Below the pieces are notes generated by a model. That model made no database searches. It was not told where the DNA came from and saw only the letters and a list, made by a program, of their open reading frames with translations. From Streptomyces sp. JHA26 (GTDB lineage: Bacteria; Actinomycetota; Actinomycetes; Streptomycetales; Streptomycetaceae), in contig NZ_BDJC01000023.1 of NCBI RefSeq assembly GCF_002005565.1, positions 1 to 64,000 of the forward strand: 64,000 bases of DNA. Direction: 5' to 3'. The position numbers were made by a program, and so were the translations under genes. The first letter of the stretch is position 1, and each line of letters opens with the position of its first letter. Below are positions 1 to 8,105 of this stretch, piece after piece.

Positions 1-510
1 GCCGTAGCGGCGCCAGATCTCGCTCCAGCGGCCGAGCCGGCCGACGCCGACCATGATGACCGCGGCGACCAGGACGTAGTAGGCGTAGACGGCCACGACC
101 GCGCCGAAGCTGTGGGGCTCGGCCCAGGAGTCCGGGATCATCGCGTAGAGGGGCAGCAGCCACCAGCCGCCGAGGTAGCCGTTCCACAGCAGGGACCAGA
201 TCAGCCAGCCGACGAGGAAGGCGATCAGCGCCCCGCTCAGCAGTTGCCGGGCCGGGATCCGCTCGGGTTCCTCCTGCGGCCTGGGCCGGTGCCCGAAGCG
301 CCACACGCCGGGCAGCGCCTCGGGGCGCGGGGTGCGCAGCCAGGTCAGGAACGCCGATCCGTCCGGCATCGGGGGCACGGTCGGTGCCCCGGGCGTCCCG
401 GGCTCCCGCGCGGGCCGCGGCGGCACCGCGGGCACCTCGGGCGGCCCCGCCGGACGCGGCACAGGATTCGCGTGCGCACCCCGCGTGTCCCGCATCCCGT
501 CGCTGTCCAT
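1..510 (-). CDS. Proline-rich integral membrane protein, C-terminus cut by window edge
   Basis: The reading frame opens with ATG at 510 and runs off the left edge after 170 codons, so only the N-terminal part is present. The first ~50 residues are a Pro/Ala/Gly/Arg-rich cytoplasmic-type tail (repeated PxxP). They are followed by a short basic stretch (WRFGHRPRPQEEPERIPARQ) and then at least two hydrophobic helices (around residues 90-115 and 135-155), the second rich in Val/Ala/Tyr. No enzymatic motif is visible. It is divergent from the GABA aminotransferase gene, with ~250 bp between them. It was chosen over opposite-frame ORFs because of its G/C third positions and clean membrane-protein composition. 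Function unknown. Confidence 0.6.
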   Translation of the reverse strand, partial: MDSDGMRDTRGAHANPVPRPAGPPEVPAVPPRPAREPGTPGAPTVPPMPDGSAFLTWLRTPRPEALPGVWRFGHRPRPQEEPERIPARQLLSGALIAFLVGWLIWSLLWNGYLGGWWLLPLYAMIPDSWAEPHSFGAVVAVYAYYVLVAAVIMVGVGRLGRWSEIWRRYG

Positions 511-759
511 CGCCCTGCCCCCTGACCAGCCGCTCCGTCCACCGTCAGCGAGCCAATCTAACGCCCCGACAGGGCGAGTTCACCGCTTACGCGGCCGGGC
601 CCGCGCCGACGTGTCCCCGTGTCCCCGCACCCGTCACCTGTCCACCGCGGACAACCGGCGGCGCGGACAACGCCCACATGGAGCATGCCCGCCCCCCGTT
701 CCCGGTCCTAGCCTGCGAGAAAAGAAGGCAAGCGTCCGAAAAGATCCACAGGAGCCCCC

Positions 760-2094
760 ATGACCGCACTTCCGCAGGAGCGCCGCGTCGTCACCGCCAT
801 TCCCGGCCCGAAGTCGCAGGAGCTGCAGGCCCGCCGGACCGCCGCGGTCGCGCAGGGCGTGGGCTCCACGCTGCCGGTCTTCGTCACGCGCGCCGGCGGC
901 GGCGTCATCGAGGACGTGGACGGCAACAGCCTGATCGACTTCGGCTCCGGCATCGCCGTGACCTCCGTCGGCGCCTCCGCCGAGGCCGTGGTGCGCAAGG
1001 CCTCCGCGCAGCTCGCCGACTTCACCCACACCTGTTTCATGGTCACGCCGTACGAGGGCTACGTCGCCGTCGCCGAGGCGCTGGCCGAGCTGACCCCGGG
1101 CGACCACGCCAAGAAGTCGGCCCTGTTCAACAGCGGCGCCGAGGCCGTCGAGAACGCCGTCAAGATCGCGCGTGCGTACACCAAGCGCCAGGCCGTCGTC
1201 GTCTTCGACCACGGCTACCACGGCCGTACCAACCTCACCATGGCGCTGACCGCGAAGAACATGCCGTACAAGCACGGCTTCGGTCCCTTCGCGCCCGAGG
1301 TGTACCGCGTGCCGGTCGCCTACGGCTACCGCTGGCCGACCGGCCCGGAGAACGCGGGCCCGGAGGCCGCCGCGCAGGCCATCGACCAGATCACCAAGCA
1401 GGTCGGCGCCGAGAACGTGGCCGCGATCATCATCGAGCCGGTCCTCGGCGAGGGCGGCTTCATCGAGCCGGCCAAGGGCTTCCTGCCGGCGCTCGTGAAG
1501 TTCGCCAACGACAACGGCATCGTCTTCGTCGCCGACGAGATCCAGTCCGGCTTCTGCCGCACCGGCCAGTGGTTCGCCTGCGAGGACGAGGGCATCGTCC
1601 CGGACCTGATCACGACGGCCAAGGGCATCGCCGGCGGTCTGCCGCTGGCCGCCGTCACCGGCCGCGCCGAGATCATGGACTCCGCCCACGCCGGCGGCCT
1701 CGGCGGCACCTACGGCGGCAACCCGGTGGCCTGCGCCGGTGCGCTCGGCGCCATCGAGACGATGAAGGAGCTCGACCTCAACGCCAAGGCGAAGAACATC
1801 GAGTCCGTCATGAAGACGCGCCTGACCGCCATGGCCGAGAAGTTCGACATCATCGGCGACGTCCGGGGCCGCGGCGCCATGATCGCCATCGAGCTGGTCA
1901 AGGACCGCGCCACCAAGGAGCCGAACCCGGAGGCCACGGCCGCGCTCGCCAAGGCCTGCCACGCCGAGGGCCTGCTGGTCCTGACCTGTGGCACCTACGG
2001 CAACGTGCTGCGCTTCCTGCCGCCGCTCGTCATCGGCGAGGACCTGCTGAACGAGGGCCTCGACATCATCGAGCAGGGCTTCGCCCGCATCTGA
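760..2094 (+). CDS. gabT: 4-aminobutyrate (GABA) aminotransferase, class III PLP enzyme
   Basis: A 444-residue cytoplasmic aminotransferase that moves the amino group of GABA to 2-oxoglutarate, giving succinate semialdehyde. Its length fits GabT/PuuE. Visible motifs are the SGAEAVENAVKIAR cofactor-phosphate segment (~125-140), the DEIQSGFCRTG aspartate region (~260-270) and the PLP lysine in TTAKGIAGG (Lys288). The ATG follows an AGGAG at good spacing. The surrounding genes (PuuB-like oxidase, polyamine importer, two aldehyde dehydrogenases, a second class III aminotransferase) place it at the GABA step of polyamine degradation. It is transcribed alone; a strong hairpin lies ~380 bp downstream. 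An ornithine-type class III enzyme is possible but less likely. Confidence 0.9.
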   Translation: MTALPQERRVVTAIPGPKSQELQARRTAAVAQGVGSTLPVFVTRAGGGVIEDVDGNSLIDFGSGIAVTSVGASAEAVVRKASAQLADFTHTCFMVTPYEGYVAVAEALAELTPGDHAKKSALFNSGAEAVENAVKIARAYTKRQAVVVFDHGYHGRTNLTMALTAKNMPYKHGFGPFAPEVYRVPVAYGYRWPTGPENAGPEAAAQAIDQITKQVGAENVAAIIIEPVLGEGGFIEPAKGFLPALVKFANDNGIVFVADEIQSGFCRTGQWFACEDEGIVPDLITTAKGIAGGLPLAAVTGRAEIMDSAHAGGLGGTYGGNPVACAGALGAIETMKELDLNAKAKNIESVMKTRLTAMAEKFDIIGDVRGRGAMIAIELVKDRATKEPNPEATAALAKACHAEGLLVLTCGTYGNVLRFLPPLVIGEDLLNEGLDIIEQGFARI

Positions 2095-2470
2095 GCGGAG
2101 CCCCGCGCGGACCCGGACGCTCGTGCACGTGCGCGAGCGTCCGAGCTGTGGTTCGCACGGCCGGCCCGGCGACCCGCAGAGCGTGTGAAGAACGTGTGCG
2201 GGGTGGATGTCAGGACGCCGATGCCCCTGTCCTGGGCCCACCCCCTGTCGTAGGTTCTACGCAGATGAGAGATACACCCCGCCCACGGGGAACCGTGGGC
2301 GGAAGCCCAGGCCGGGGCCTCCCCAGCTTCGACCTGGTCGTGCTTCGCGCACACAACCGGAACCCGCGGGTTCCGGGTCTCCTCACCGATCGGACGGTCG
2401 CTCGCCCCAAACCCCCCGGGGCGCGCGACGTTCCGGTCAGGACGCCGCCTCGGCACCCGGGACGGTGGTT
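2095..2470. other. Intergenic region downstream of gabT, no supported gene
   Basis: About 375 bp between the gabT stop and the hairpin at 2471. It contains short inverted repeats such as CCCACGGGGAACCGTGGG near 2283-2300 and a CCGGAACCCGCGGGTTCCGG palindrome near 2358-2377. The one plus-strand frame that is open here encodes an Arg/Pro-rich string with no protein character, so I do not call it. Confidence 0.5.
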
Positions 2471-2517
2471 CACCGAAGGGCCGGCACACTCCCCCCCCTT
2501 GCGCCGGCCCTTCGGTG
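2471..2517. terminator. Strong convergent hairpin, likely bidirectional terminator
   Basis: A perfect 15-bp inverted repeat (2471-2485 with 2503-2517; core ACCGAAGGGCCGGC) and a 17-nt C-rich loop. It has no U-run, which is usual for actinobacterial terminators. It sits between gabT (plus) and the small minus-strand ORF ending at 2539. Confidence 0.75.
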
Positions 2518-2538
2518 CGTCCACACGCGCGTGTCCCC

Positions 2539-2688
2539 TCATCCGTCTCCGGTGATGCGGCCGAGCAGGGCGCGGGCCTCCCGGGTGCGCGGACGGGCCG
2601 GGTGCAGGTTCCGCTCGCAGTCGGCCGGCGCCTGCCGGGCGGAGGTCTCCTCGCGCACACGCTCGCGTGGCATCCGCATGCTCTTCAT
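2539..2688 (-). CDS. Small hypothetical protein (49 aa), Arg/Glu-rich
   Basis: A 49-codon ORF starting MKSMRMPRERVREETSARQ and ending at TGA just before the strong hairpin at 2471-2517. The composition is charged and helix-forming (Arg, Glu, Ala) with high G/C third positions, like real small Streptomyces genes and unlike the frames around it. ATG codons at residues 1, 4 and 6 are all possible starts, and none has a strong Shine-Dalgarno. It is divergent from the PAP2 gene at 2733 with only ~44 bp between, so promoters would overlap. No family recognised. It could still be chance coding in a GC-rich spacer. Confidence 0.4.
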   Translation of the reverse strand: MKSMRMPRERVREETSARQAPADCERNLHPARPRTREARALLGRITGDG

Positions 2689-2732
2689 GGGCAGGGGGCG
2701 TACGTGATCCGGGGGCCTGTCAGGCTGGGAGC

Positions 2733-3407
2733 ATGCCGGTCTCCTCGTCTCGCCCGTTCCGCGGCCCGTCCGGGCTGCTCGCCGTTCCCGCGCTGCTCTT
2801 CGCTCTGATCACCTGGCAGGTCGTCGCCGACGGGCCGCTGGTGGGGCTGGACGAGTGGGTGAGCCGGGCGCTCGTCCACCCGGACCGGTTCTCCGAGCTG
2901 CTGGCCGACCTCGGCGACGTGCAGGTGGCGGTGCCCGTCCTCGCCCTCGCGCTGGCCGGTGTCGCGTGGCTCGGGCGCGTCAGAGGTGTGGACCGCTGGT
3001 GGCTGCCGCCCCTCGTCGGGGCCGCGGCGATGGTCCTGGTGCCCGCGCTGGTGGTCCCGTTGAAGGAGTGGACCGACCGCCCCGGCACCCCGGCGGTGCC
3101 GCCGGCGGTCGGCTACTACCCCTCCGGCCACACCGCCACCGCGCTCGTCGCGTACGGCGCGGCGACGCTGCTGCTCCTGCGGCTGCTGCGCGCGCCGGCC
3201 GTCCGCCGCCTGCTCGTCGTGCTCTGCGCCGTCCTCGTCCTCGGCGTCTCCTACGGGCTGGTCCGCCGGGGCTACCACTGGCCGTTGGACGTGGTGGCCA
3301 GTTGGTGCCTGGGGGCGGTCCTGCTGACGGGTGTGTCGCTGCTGCTCAGCCGAAGTACGCGTCGAAGTTCTTCCGGAACTCCCCGTTCGCGTACCGGTCC
3401 CAGTTGA
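2733..3407 (+). CDS. PAP2-superfamily membrane phosphatase
   Basis: A ~224-residue membrane protein with about six hydrophobic helices and the three PAP2 signature blocks in order: LKEWTDRP (motif 1), PSGHTA (motif 2, catalytic His) and RRGYHWPLDV (motif 3, His and Asp). Members remove phosphate from lipid phosphates such as undecaprenyl diphosphate or phosphatidate; the substrate here cannot be read from sequence. Start is ATG at 2733 behind GGGAG; the longer frame from 2667 adds a Cys/Gly-rich string without membrane character. The last 62 bases overlap, tail to tail, the end of the chitinase gene on the other strand. Confidence 0.82.
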   Translation: MPVSSSRPFRGPSGLLAVPALLFALITWQVVADGPLVGLDEWVSRALVHPDRFSELLADLGDVQVAVPVLALALAGVAWLGRVRGVDRWWLPPLVGAAAMVLVPALVVPLKEWTDRPGTPAVPPAVGYYPSGHTATALVAYGAATLLLLRLLRAPAVRRLLVVLCAVLVLGVSYGLVRRGYHWPLDVVASWCLGAVLLTGVSLLLSRSTRRSSSGTPRSRTGPS

Positions 3408-5172
3408 TCGACCAGGCCATCAGGCCGCGCAGCCCGGGCCAGGTGCCGTGGGTGGTGTACGTGCCGCAGTCGGTCTTCCTGGTCAGGCAGTTCAGGGCCT
3501 TGGTGACCTCGGCCGGGGAGACGTGGCCGTTGCCCGCGCCGGTGGAAGCGGGCATGCCGATGGCGACCTGGTCGGGGCGCAGGGGCGGGAAGACGTTGTT
3601 CGCGTCGCCGGCGACCGGGAAGCCGGTGAGCAGCATGTCGGTCATGGCGATGTGGAAGTCGGCGCCGCCCATGGAGTGGTACCGGTCGTCGAGGCCCATG
3701 ACCGGGCCCGAGTTGTAGTCCTGGACGTGCAGCAGGGTCAGGTCGTCGCGCAGGGCGTGGATGACCGGCAGGTAGGCGCCGCAGCGCGGGTCCTGGCCGC
3801 CCCACTTGCCGGTGCCGTAGAACTGGTAGCCGTTCTGCACGAAGAAGGTCTCCGGGGCCATGGTCAGCACGAAGTCGTCGCCGTAGGTGGCCTTCAGGGT
3901 CTTCAGGGCCGAGATCAGGTTGACGATCACCGGGGTCTTCGGGTTCCTGAAGTCCGTGTCGTCGGCGTTCAGCGACAGGGAGTGGCCCTCGAAGTCGATG
4001 TCGAGGCCGTCGAGTCCGTACTCGTCGATGATCTTCGAGACGGACGAGACGAACATGTCGCGGGCCGCGGTCGTCGACAGCTGCACCTGGCCGTTCTGGC
4101 CGCCGATGGAGATCAGCACCTTCTTGCCGGCCGCCTGTTTGGCCCTGATCGCCGCCTTGAACTCGGCGTCGCTCTCCACGTTCGGGCATTCGGTGACCGG
4201 GCAGCGCGTGAAGCGGATGTCGCCGGAGGTGACCGAGGTGGGCTCGCCGAAGGCCAGGTCGATGACGTCCCAGCTGTCGGGCACGTCGGCCATGCGGGTG
4301 TAGCCGGAGCCGTTGGCGAAGCTCGCGTGGAGGTAGCCGACCAGGGCGTGGGCCGGCAGGCCGGACCCGCCGCCGTCCTGGCCCTCGGCGGTGGTGGCGG
4401 TGACCGTGGCGGACCGCGCGGACTCACCGGCGTCGTTGACCGCCGCGACCTGGAAGGCGTACGCCGTCGACGGGGTCAGGCCGGTCACGGTGGTGGAGGT
4501 GCCGGTGACCGTGCGGACCCTGGCGCCGTCGCGGTAGACGGCGTAGCCCGTCGCGCCCGGGACGGGCGACCAGGACAGGGCGACGCTGGAGGAGGTGACG
4601 GAGCCCGCCGTCAGACCGGCGGGCGTCGCCGGGGGCCGGCTCACCTCGCCGCCGGGCCCGGTCAGGGAGATGTCGTCGGCGTGGTAGGTGCCGGTGCCGT
4701 ACCAGCCGTGGGTGTAGATCGTGACCTTCGTGGTGGACGGACCGGTGCGGAAGGTCGTCGTCAGGTGCTGCCAGTCGGGGGCGGACTGGACCCAGGTGGA
4801 GGCGTCCGTGGTGCCGGTGCCGCTCGCGCCGAGGTACACGTACGTGCCGCGGACGTAGCCCGACAGCGTGTACGCGGAGTCGGGCTTCACGGCCACCGTC
4901 TGCGCGCAGCGGGCGTCGTCGGCGCCGGCCGGGGTGGCCTGCAGGGCGGCGGTGCCGCCGTGCACGGGTGAGGTCACGGTCGTGCCCGCCGTGCAGGTCC
5001 AGCCGTCGAGACCGGACTCGAAGCCGCCGTTCCTCGCGAGGTCCGCGTCGGCCGCACGGGCGGCCGACGAGAGCGCGGACGCACCGGACACGGCGAGGGC
5101 CGTGGCGGTGAGCAGCGTGACGAGGGGCCGTCGGGCGAGCGGTCCGGGGTGTTCCGCGCGTACGCGTTCCAC
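3346..5172 (-). CDS. Secreted GH18 chitinase with N-terminal binding module and FnIII domain
   Basis: A 608-residue exported enzyme hydrolysing beta-1,4 links in chitin. Domain order: Sec signal peptide with Arg-rich n-region and AxA-type cleavage near residue 40; a CBM-like beta-sandwich (~45-175, starting NGGFESGLDGW); a fibronectin type III domain (~180-265); and the GH18 barrel (~275-605). The barrel carries the catalytic DGLDIDFE motif, with the general-acid Glu at residue 395, plus SIGGQNG on the preceding strand. The GTG start has GGAGGT five bases upstream. The promoter contains a near-consensus DasR/chitinase operator (separate entry), so induction by chitin breakdown products is expected. 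It is monocistronic and convergent with the PAP2 gene. Confidence 0.93.
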   Translation of the reverse strand: MERVRAEHPGPLARRPLVTLLTATALAVSGASALSSAARAADADLARNGGFESGLDGWTCTAGTTVTSPVHGGTAALQATPAGADDARCAQTVAVKPDSAYTLSGYVRGTYVYLGASGTGTTDASTWVQSAPDWQHLTTTFRTGPSTTKVTIYTHGWYGTGTYHADDISLTGPGGEVSRPPATPAGLTAGSVTSSSVALSWSPVPGATGYAVYRDGARVRTVTGTSTTVTGLTPSTAYAFQVAAVNDAGESARSATVTATTAEGQDGGGSGLPAHALVGYLHASFANGSGYTRMADVPDSWDVIDLAFGEPTSVTSGDIRFTRCPVTECPNVESDAEFKAAIRAKQAAGKKVLISIGGQNGQVQLSTTAARDMFVSSVSKIIDEYGLDGLDIDFEGHSLSLNADDTDFRNPKTPVIVNLISALKTLKATYGDDFVLTMAPETFFVQNGYQFYGTGKWGGQDPRCGAYLPVIHALRDDLTLLHVQDYNSGPVMGLDDRYHSMGGADFHIAMTDMLLTGFPVAGDANNVFPPLRPDQVAIGMPASTGAGNGHVSPAEVTKALNCLTRKTDCGTYTTHGTWPGLRGLMAWSINWDRYANGEFRKNFDAYFG

Positions 5173-5217
5173 AAGTACCTCCGGGCATGGGGGAGATGGG
5201 GAGGGTGGAGCGCGCCC

Positions 5218-5246
5218 AACTTGGTCCAGACCAATTCGCTTGTCAA
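5218..5246 (-). promoter_or_regulatory. Chitinase promoter with DasR-type operator
   Basis: On the minus strand a perfect -35 TTGACA (5246-5241) is followed after 17 nt by CAAGTT (5223-5218). The spacer and -10 are covered by the 14-bp perfect palindrome TTGGTCCAGACCAA (5221-5234). This matches the known dre core recognised by the GntR regulator DasR (TGGTCTAGACCA) and the 12-bp repeats of Streptomyces chitinase promoters. Repressor binding would block polymerase directly. Only one copy is seen. Confidence 0.82.
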
Positions 5247-5259
5247 CCCCTCGCGCGGC

Positions 5260-5718
5260 TCACCGCTCCCCCTCCCCCGCCGCGAGACCCGCCGCCGCCT
5301 CGTGCATCGCCAGTTCCAGGAGCGCGGGGTCGGTGAGGGTGCCGGACCCGTCGGGCGGGATCAGCCAGTGGACGCCGCAGGCCGACGGCCGCCCCGGGTG
5401 CGGCACCACGATCCAGGTGCCGGACCCGGCCGTCCGGATGCCGGTGCCCAGCCAGCGGGCGGCGGTGCCGGGCGGCACGAGGAAGCCCGTGCGGGCGTCG
5501 CCGGAGCCGGCGAGCACGGGACCGGGCCGGTCCAGGACGCGGGACAGCACGTCCAGGGTCGGACAGCCGAGCCGGCGCGGCAGGAAGAGCACGTCCCAGG
5601 CCTTGCCGGCGGGCAGCAGCACGACCCCCCGGGGGTTGCGCTCCCACTCCCGTCGGCAGGACCCCGGATCCGGTGCGACGGATACCAGCCACGCGACCGC
5701 CGTCTTCGCACCAGGCAT
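5260..5718 (-). CDS. Conserved Streptomyces protein resembling a prim-pol N-terminal domain
   Basis: A 152-residue soluble protein, MPGAKTAVAWLV to GLAAGEGER. The pattern (WDVLFLPRRLG, then GPVLAGSGDARTGFLVPPGTA, then GTWIVVPHPG and a WLIPPDG end) resembles the short actinobacterial proteins annotated as bifunctional DNA primase/polymerase N-terminal domain. The acidic catalytic residues of an active primase are not evident, so activity is doubtful. Two possible readings are a regulatory or nucleotide-binding remnant. Its ribosome binding site GGGAGG lies inside the 3' arm of a long hairpin (5724-5774). It reads in the same direction as the FAD oxidase upstream. Confidence 0.6.
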   Translation of the reverse strand: MPGAKTAVAWLVSVAPDPGSCRREWERNPRGVVLLPAGKAWDVLFLPRRLGCPTLDVLSRVLDRPGPVLAGSGDARTGFLVPPGTAARWLGTGIRTAGSGTWIVVPHPGRPSACGVHWLIPPDGSGTLTDPALLELAMHEAAAGLAAGEGER

Positions 5719-5723
5719 GTGAA

Positions 5724-5774
5724 GGCCTCCCTCTCTCTCGTGGACGCGGATGCGTCACGAGGGAGAGGGAGGCC
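5724..5774 (-). promoter_or_regulatory. Long hairpin that buries the downstream ribosome binding site
   Basis: Near-perfect inverted repeat of ~23 bp (5724-5747 with 5752-5774; one G-U type mismatch and one bulge) and a 4-nt loop. In the minus-strand transcript the 3' arm ends GAGGGAGGCC, which supplies the Shine-Dalgarno for the ATG at 5718. It may act as a terminator after the oxidase gene, as a translational block, or as both. Confidence 0.65.
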
Positions 5775-5843
5775 CCGGGGCGGGCATTACGCGGGTCGCC
5801 GCGACTCCTTGGAGTGAACCGGGTCGCCCCCGGTCCGGCCGGG

Positions 5844-7271
5844 TCAGCTGTCGAAGCCCAGGCCCAGCCTGTCCATCGTCCGCAGCCACAGGTTGCGCCG
5901 GCCGTCGTGCGCGTCCGCGCGGGCCAGCGACCACTTGGTCAGCGCGATGCCGGTCCAGGCGAAGGGCTCGGGCGGGAACGGCAGCGGCTTGCTGCGGACC
6001 ATCTCCAGGGCGGTGCGCTCGGTGCGCTCTCCCGCCAGCAGGTCGAGCATCACCTCGGCACCGAACCGGGTCGCGCCCACACCGAGACCGGTGTACCCGG
6101 CCGCGTAGGCGACCCTGCCCCGGTGCGCGGTGCCGAAGAACGCCGAGAAGCGCGAGCAGGTGTCGATGGCGCCGCCCCAGGCGTGCGTGAAGCGGACGCC
6201 CTCCAGCTGCGGGAAGCAGGTGAAGAAGTGGCCGGCGAGCTTGGCGTACGTCTCCGGGCGGTCGTCGTACTCGGAGCGGACCCGGCCGCCGTAGGGATAG
6301 ACCGCGTCGTAGCCGCCCCACAGGATCCGGTTGTCGGAGGACAGCCGGAAGTAGTGGAACTGGTTGGCGCTGTCCCCGAGGCCCTGCCGGTTCCTCCAGC
6401 CGATCGAGGCGAGCTGGGCGTCGGTGAGCGGCTCGGTCATCAGGGCGTAGTCGTAGACCGGGACGGTGTAGGAGCGCACCCGCCTGACCAGGTTGGGGAA
6501 GACGTTGGTGCCGAGCGCGACCGTGCGGGCGCGGACGCCGCCGTAGGGGGTGCGCACCGCCATGCCGGCGCCGTGGGGCCGCAGGGTGAGCGCCGGGGTG
6601 TGTTCGTGGATGCGGACGCCGAGGCCGAGGCAGGCGCGCTTGAGGCCCCAGGCGAGCCTGGCGGGGTTGACCAGGGCCACGCCCCGGCGGTCGTACAGGC
6701 CCGCCCGGAAGGTGGGCGAGTCGACCTGCTCCCGTACGGCCTCGGCGTCCAGGTGCTCGATGCCGTCGGCGAGGCCCTTCGACCGGATCTCCTCGTACCA
6801 CTCCGCCAGCTCGCGGGCCTGGTACTCCTCGGTCGCGACGTCGATCTCGCCGGTGCGTTCGAAGTCGCAGTCGAGGGAGTACCGGTCCACCGCGGCCTCG
6901 ATCGCGTCGAGGTTGCGGGCGCCCAGCTCCTCCAGCCGGTGGATCTCGCCGGGCCAGCGGCTGAGCCCGTTGGACAGGCCGTGGGTGAGGGAGGCCGCGC
7001 AGAAGCCGCCGTTGCGGCCGGAGGCGGCCCAGCCCACCTCGCGGCCCTCCAGCAGCACCACGTCCCGCCGCGGGTCGCGCTCCTTGGCGAGCAGCGCGGT
7101 CCACAGTCCGCTGTAGCCGCCGCCGACGACCAGCAGATCGCAGGTCTCGGGGCCGGTGAGGGCGGGCTCGGGGCGGGGGCGGCCGGGGTCGTCCAGCCAG
7201 TACGGGACCGGCTGGGCGTCGGAAAGGGATTTCGTCCACTCGTTGCTGCGGCTCATGGCGCTCGGGGCCAT
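5844..7271 (-). CDS. FAD-dependent amine oxidoreductase, PuuB-like (gamma-glutamylputrescine oxidase family)
   Basis: A 475-residue flavoprotein of the DAO family. The dinucleotide-binding motif VVGGGYSGLWTALL lies near residue 50, followed by EGREVGWAASGRNGGF, which is typical of PuuB/OrdL oxidases. The C-terminal FAD-contact segment is AYAAGYTGLGVGATR. Known relatives oxidise gamma-glutamylputrescine or similar N-substituted amines to the aldehyde with release of H2O2. It lies directly downstream of potD-potA-potB-potC, 13 bp after the end of the operon's upstream gene start, so it is probably the last gene of the polyamine uptake operon. Start ATG at 7271 follows GGGAG; an in-frame ATG at 7256 is an alternative. 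Confidence 0.82.
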   Translation of the reverse strand: MAPSAMSRSNEWTKSLSDAQPVPYWLDDPGRPRPEPALTGPETCDLLVVGGGYSGLWTALLAKERDPRRDVVLLEGREVGWAASGRNGGFCAASLTHGLSNGLSRWPGEIHRLEELGARNLDAIEAAVDRYSLDCDFERTGEIDVATEEYQARELAEWYEEIRSKGLADGIEHLDAEAVREQVDSPTFRAGLYDRRGVALVNPARLAWGLKRACLGLGVRIHEHTPALTLRPHGAGMAVRTPYGGVRARTVALGTNVFPNLVRRVRSYTVPVYDYALMTEPLTDAQLASIGWRNRQGLGDSANQFHYFRLSSDNRILWGGYDAVYPYGGRVRSEYDDRPETYAKLAGHFFTCFPQLEGVRFTHAWGGAIDTCSRFSAFFGTAHRGRVAYAAGYTGLGVGATRFGAEVMLDLLAGERTERTALEMVRSKPLPFPPEPFAWTGIALTKWSLARADAHDGRRNLWLRTMDRLGLGFDS

Positions 7272-7283
7272 GATCTCAACTCC

Positions 7284-8105
7284 CTACGAATGCACTGGTG
7301 CGTCGTGTGCCTTGCGGCGGTTCCGGCGGTTGCCGATGACCATGGAGACGAGGACGAACAGCACGGCGACGACGAACATGGCCGTACCGACGACGTTGAT
7401 CTGCACGGGCGTTCCGCGCTGGGCCGATCCCCAGACGAACATGGGGAAGGTGACGGTGGAACCCGCGTTGAAGTTGGTGATGATGAAATCGTCGAAGGAG
7501 AGCGCGAAGGCGAGCAGCGCGCCGGCGGCGATCCCGGGTGCGGCGATGGGCAGCGTGACCCGGACGAAGGTCTGGAAGGGACCGGCGTACAGGTCCTGCG
7601 CGGCCTGCTCCAGCCGCGGGTCCATCGACATCACGCGCGCCTTGACGGCCGTGACGACGAAGCTGAGGCAGAACATGACGTGGGCGATGAGGATCGTCCA
7701 GAAGCCCAGCCGGGCACCCATGTTGAGGAACAGGGTGAGCAGGGACGCGGCCATCACGACCTCGGGCATCGCCATCGGCAGGAAGATCAGCGAGTTGATC
7801 GCGCCCCGCGCCCGGAAGCGGTAGCGGACCAGCGCGAAGGCGATCGCCGTGCCCAGCGCGGTGGCGCCGAGCGTCGCCCACAGGGCGATCCGGAGGCTCA
7901 GGGACAGCGAGCCGCACAGCCCGGCGACCCCGCACGGATCCTTCCAGGCGTCCGTGGAGAACTGCCGCCACGCGTAGTTGAAGCGCCCGTTCGGCTTGTT
8001 GAACGAGAACACCGTGACGATGACGTTGGGCAGCAGGAGGTAAGCGAGCGTCAGCAGTCCGGCGATCACGACCAGATTGCGCTTGAACCAGGTGACGAAG
8101 GCCAT
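7284..8105 (-). CDS. potC: Polyamine ABC transporter permease (PotC-like)
   Basis: A 273-residue inner membrane protein with six predicted helices and the EAA-type cytoplasmic loop (EQAAQDLYAGPFQTFVRVTLP), which contacts the ATPase. Length and the opening helix (VVIAGLLTLAYLLLPNVIVTVFSF) fit PotC/PotI. Its ATG follows immediately after the PotB stop, with GGAGG inside the end of potB, so translation is coupled. Pairs with PotB to form the membrane channel for putrescine/spermidine uptake. Confidence 0.88.
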   Translation of the reverse strand: MAFVTWFKRNLVVIAGLLTLAYLLLPNVIVTVFSFNKPNGRFNYAWRQFSTDAWKDPCGVAGLCGSLSLSLRIALWATLGATALGTAIAFALVRYRFRARGAINSLIFLPMAMPEVVMAASLLTLFLNMGARLGFWTILIAHVMFCLSFVVTAVKARVMSMDPRLEQAAQDLYAGPFQTFVRVTLPIAAPGIAAGALLAFALSFDDFIITNFNAGSTVTFPMFVWGSAQRGTPVQINVVGTAMFVVAVLFVLVSMVIGNRRNRRKAHDAPVHS

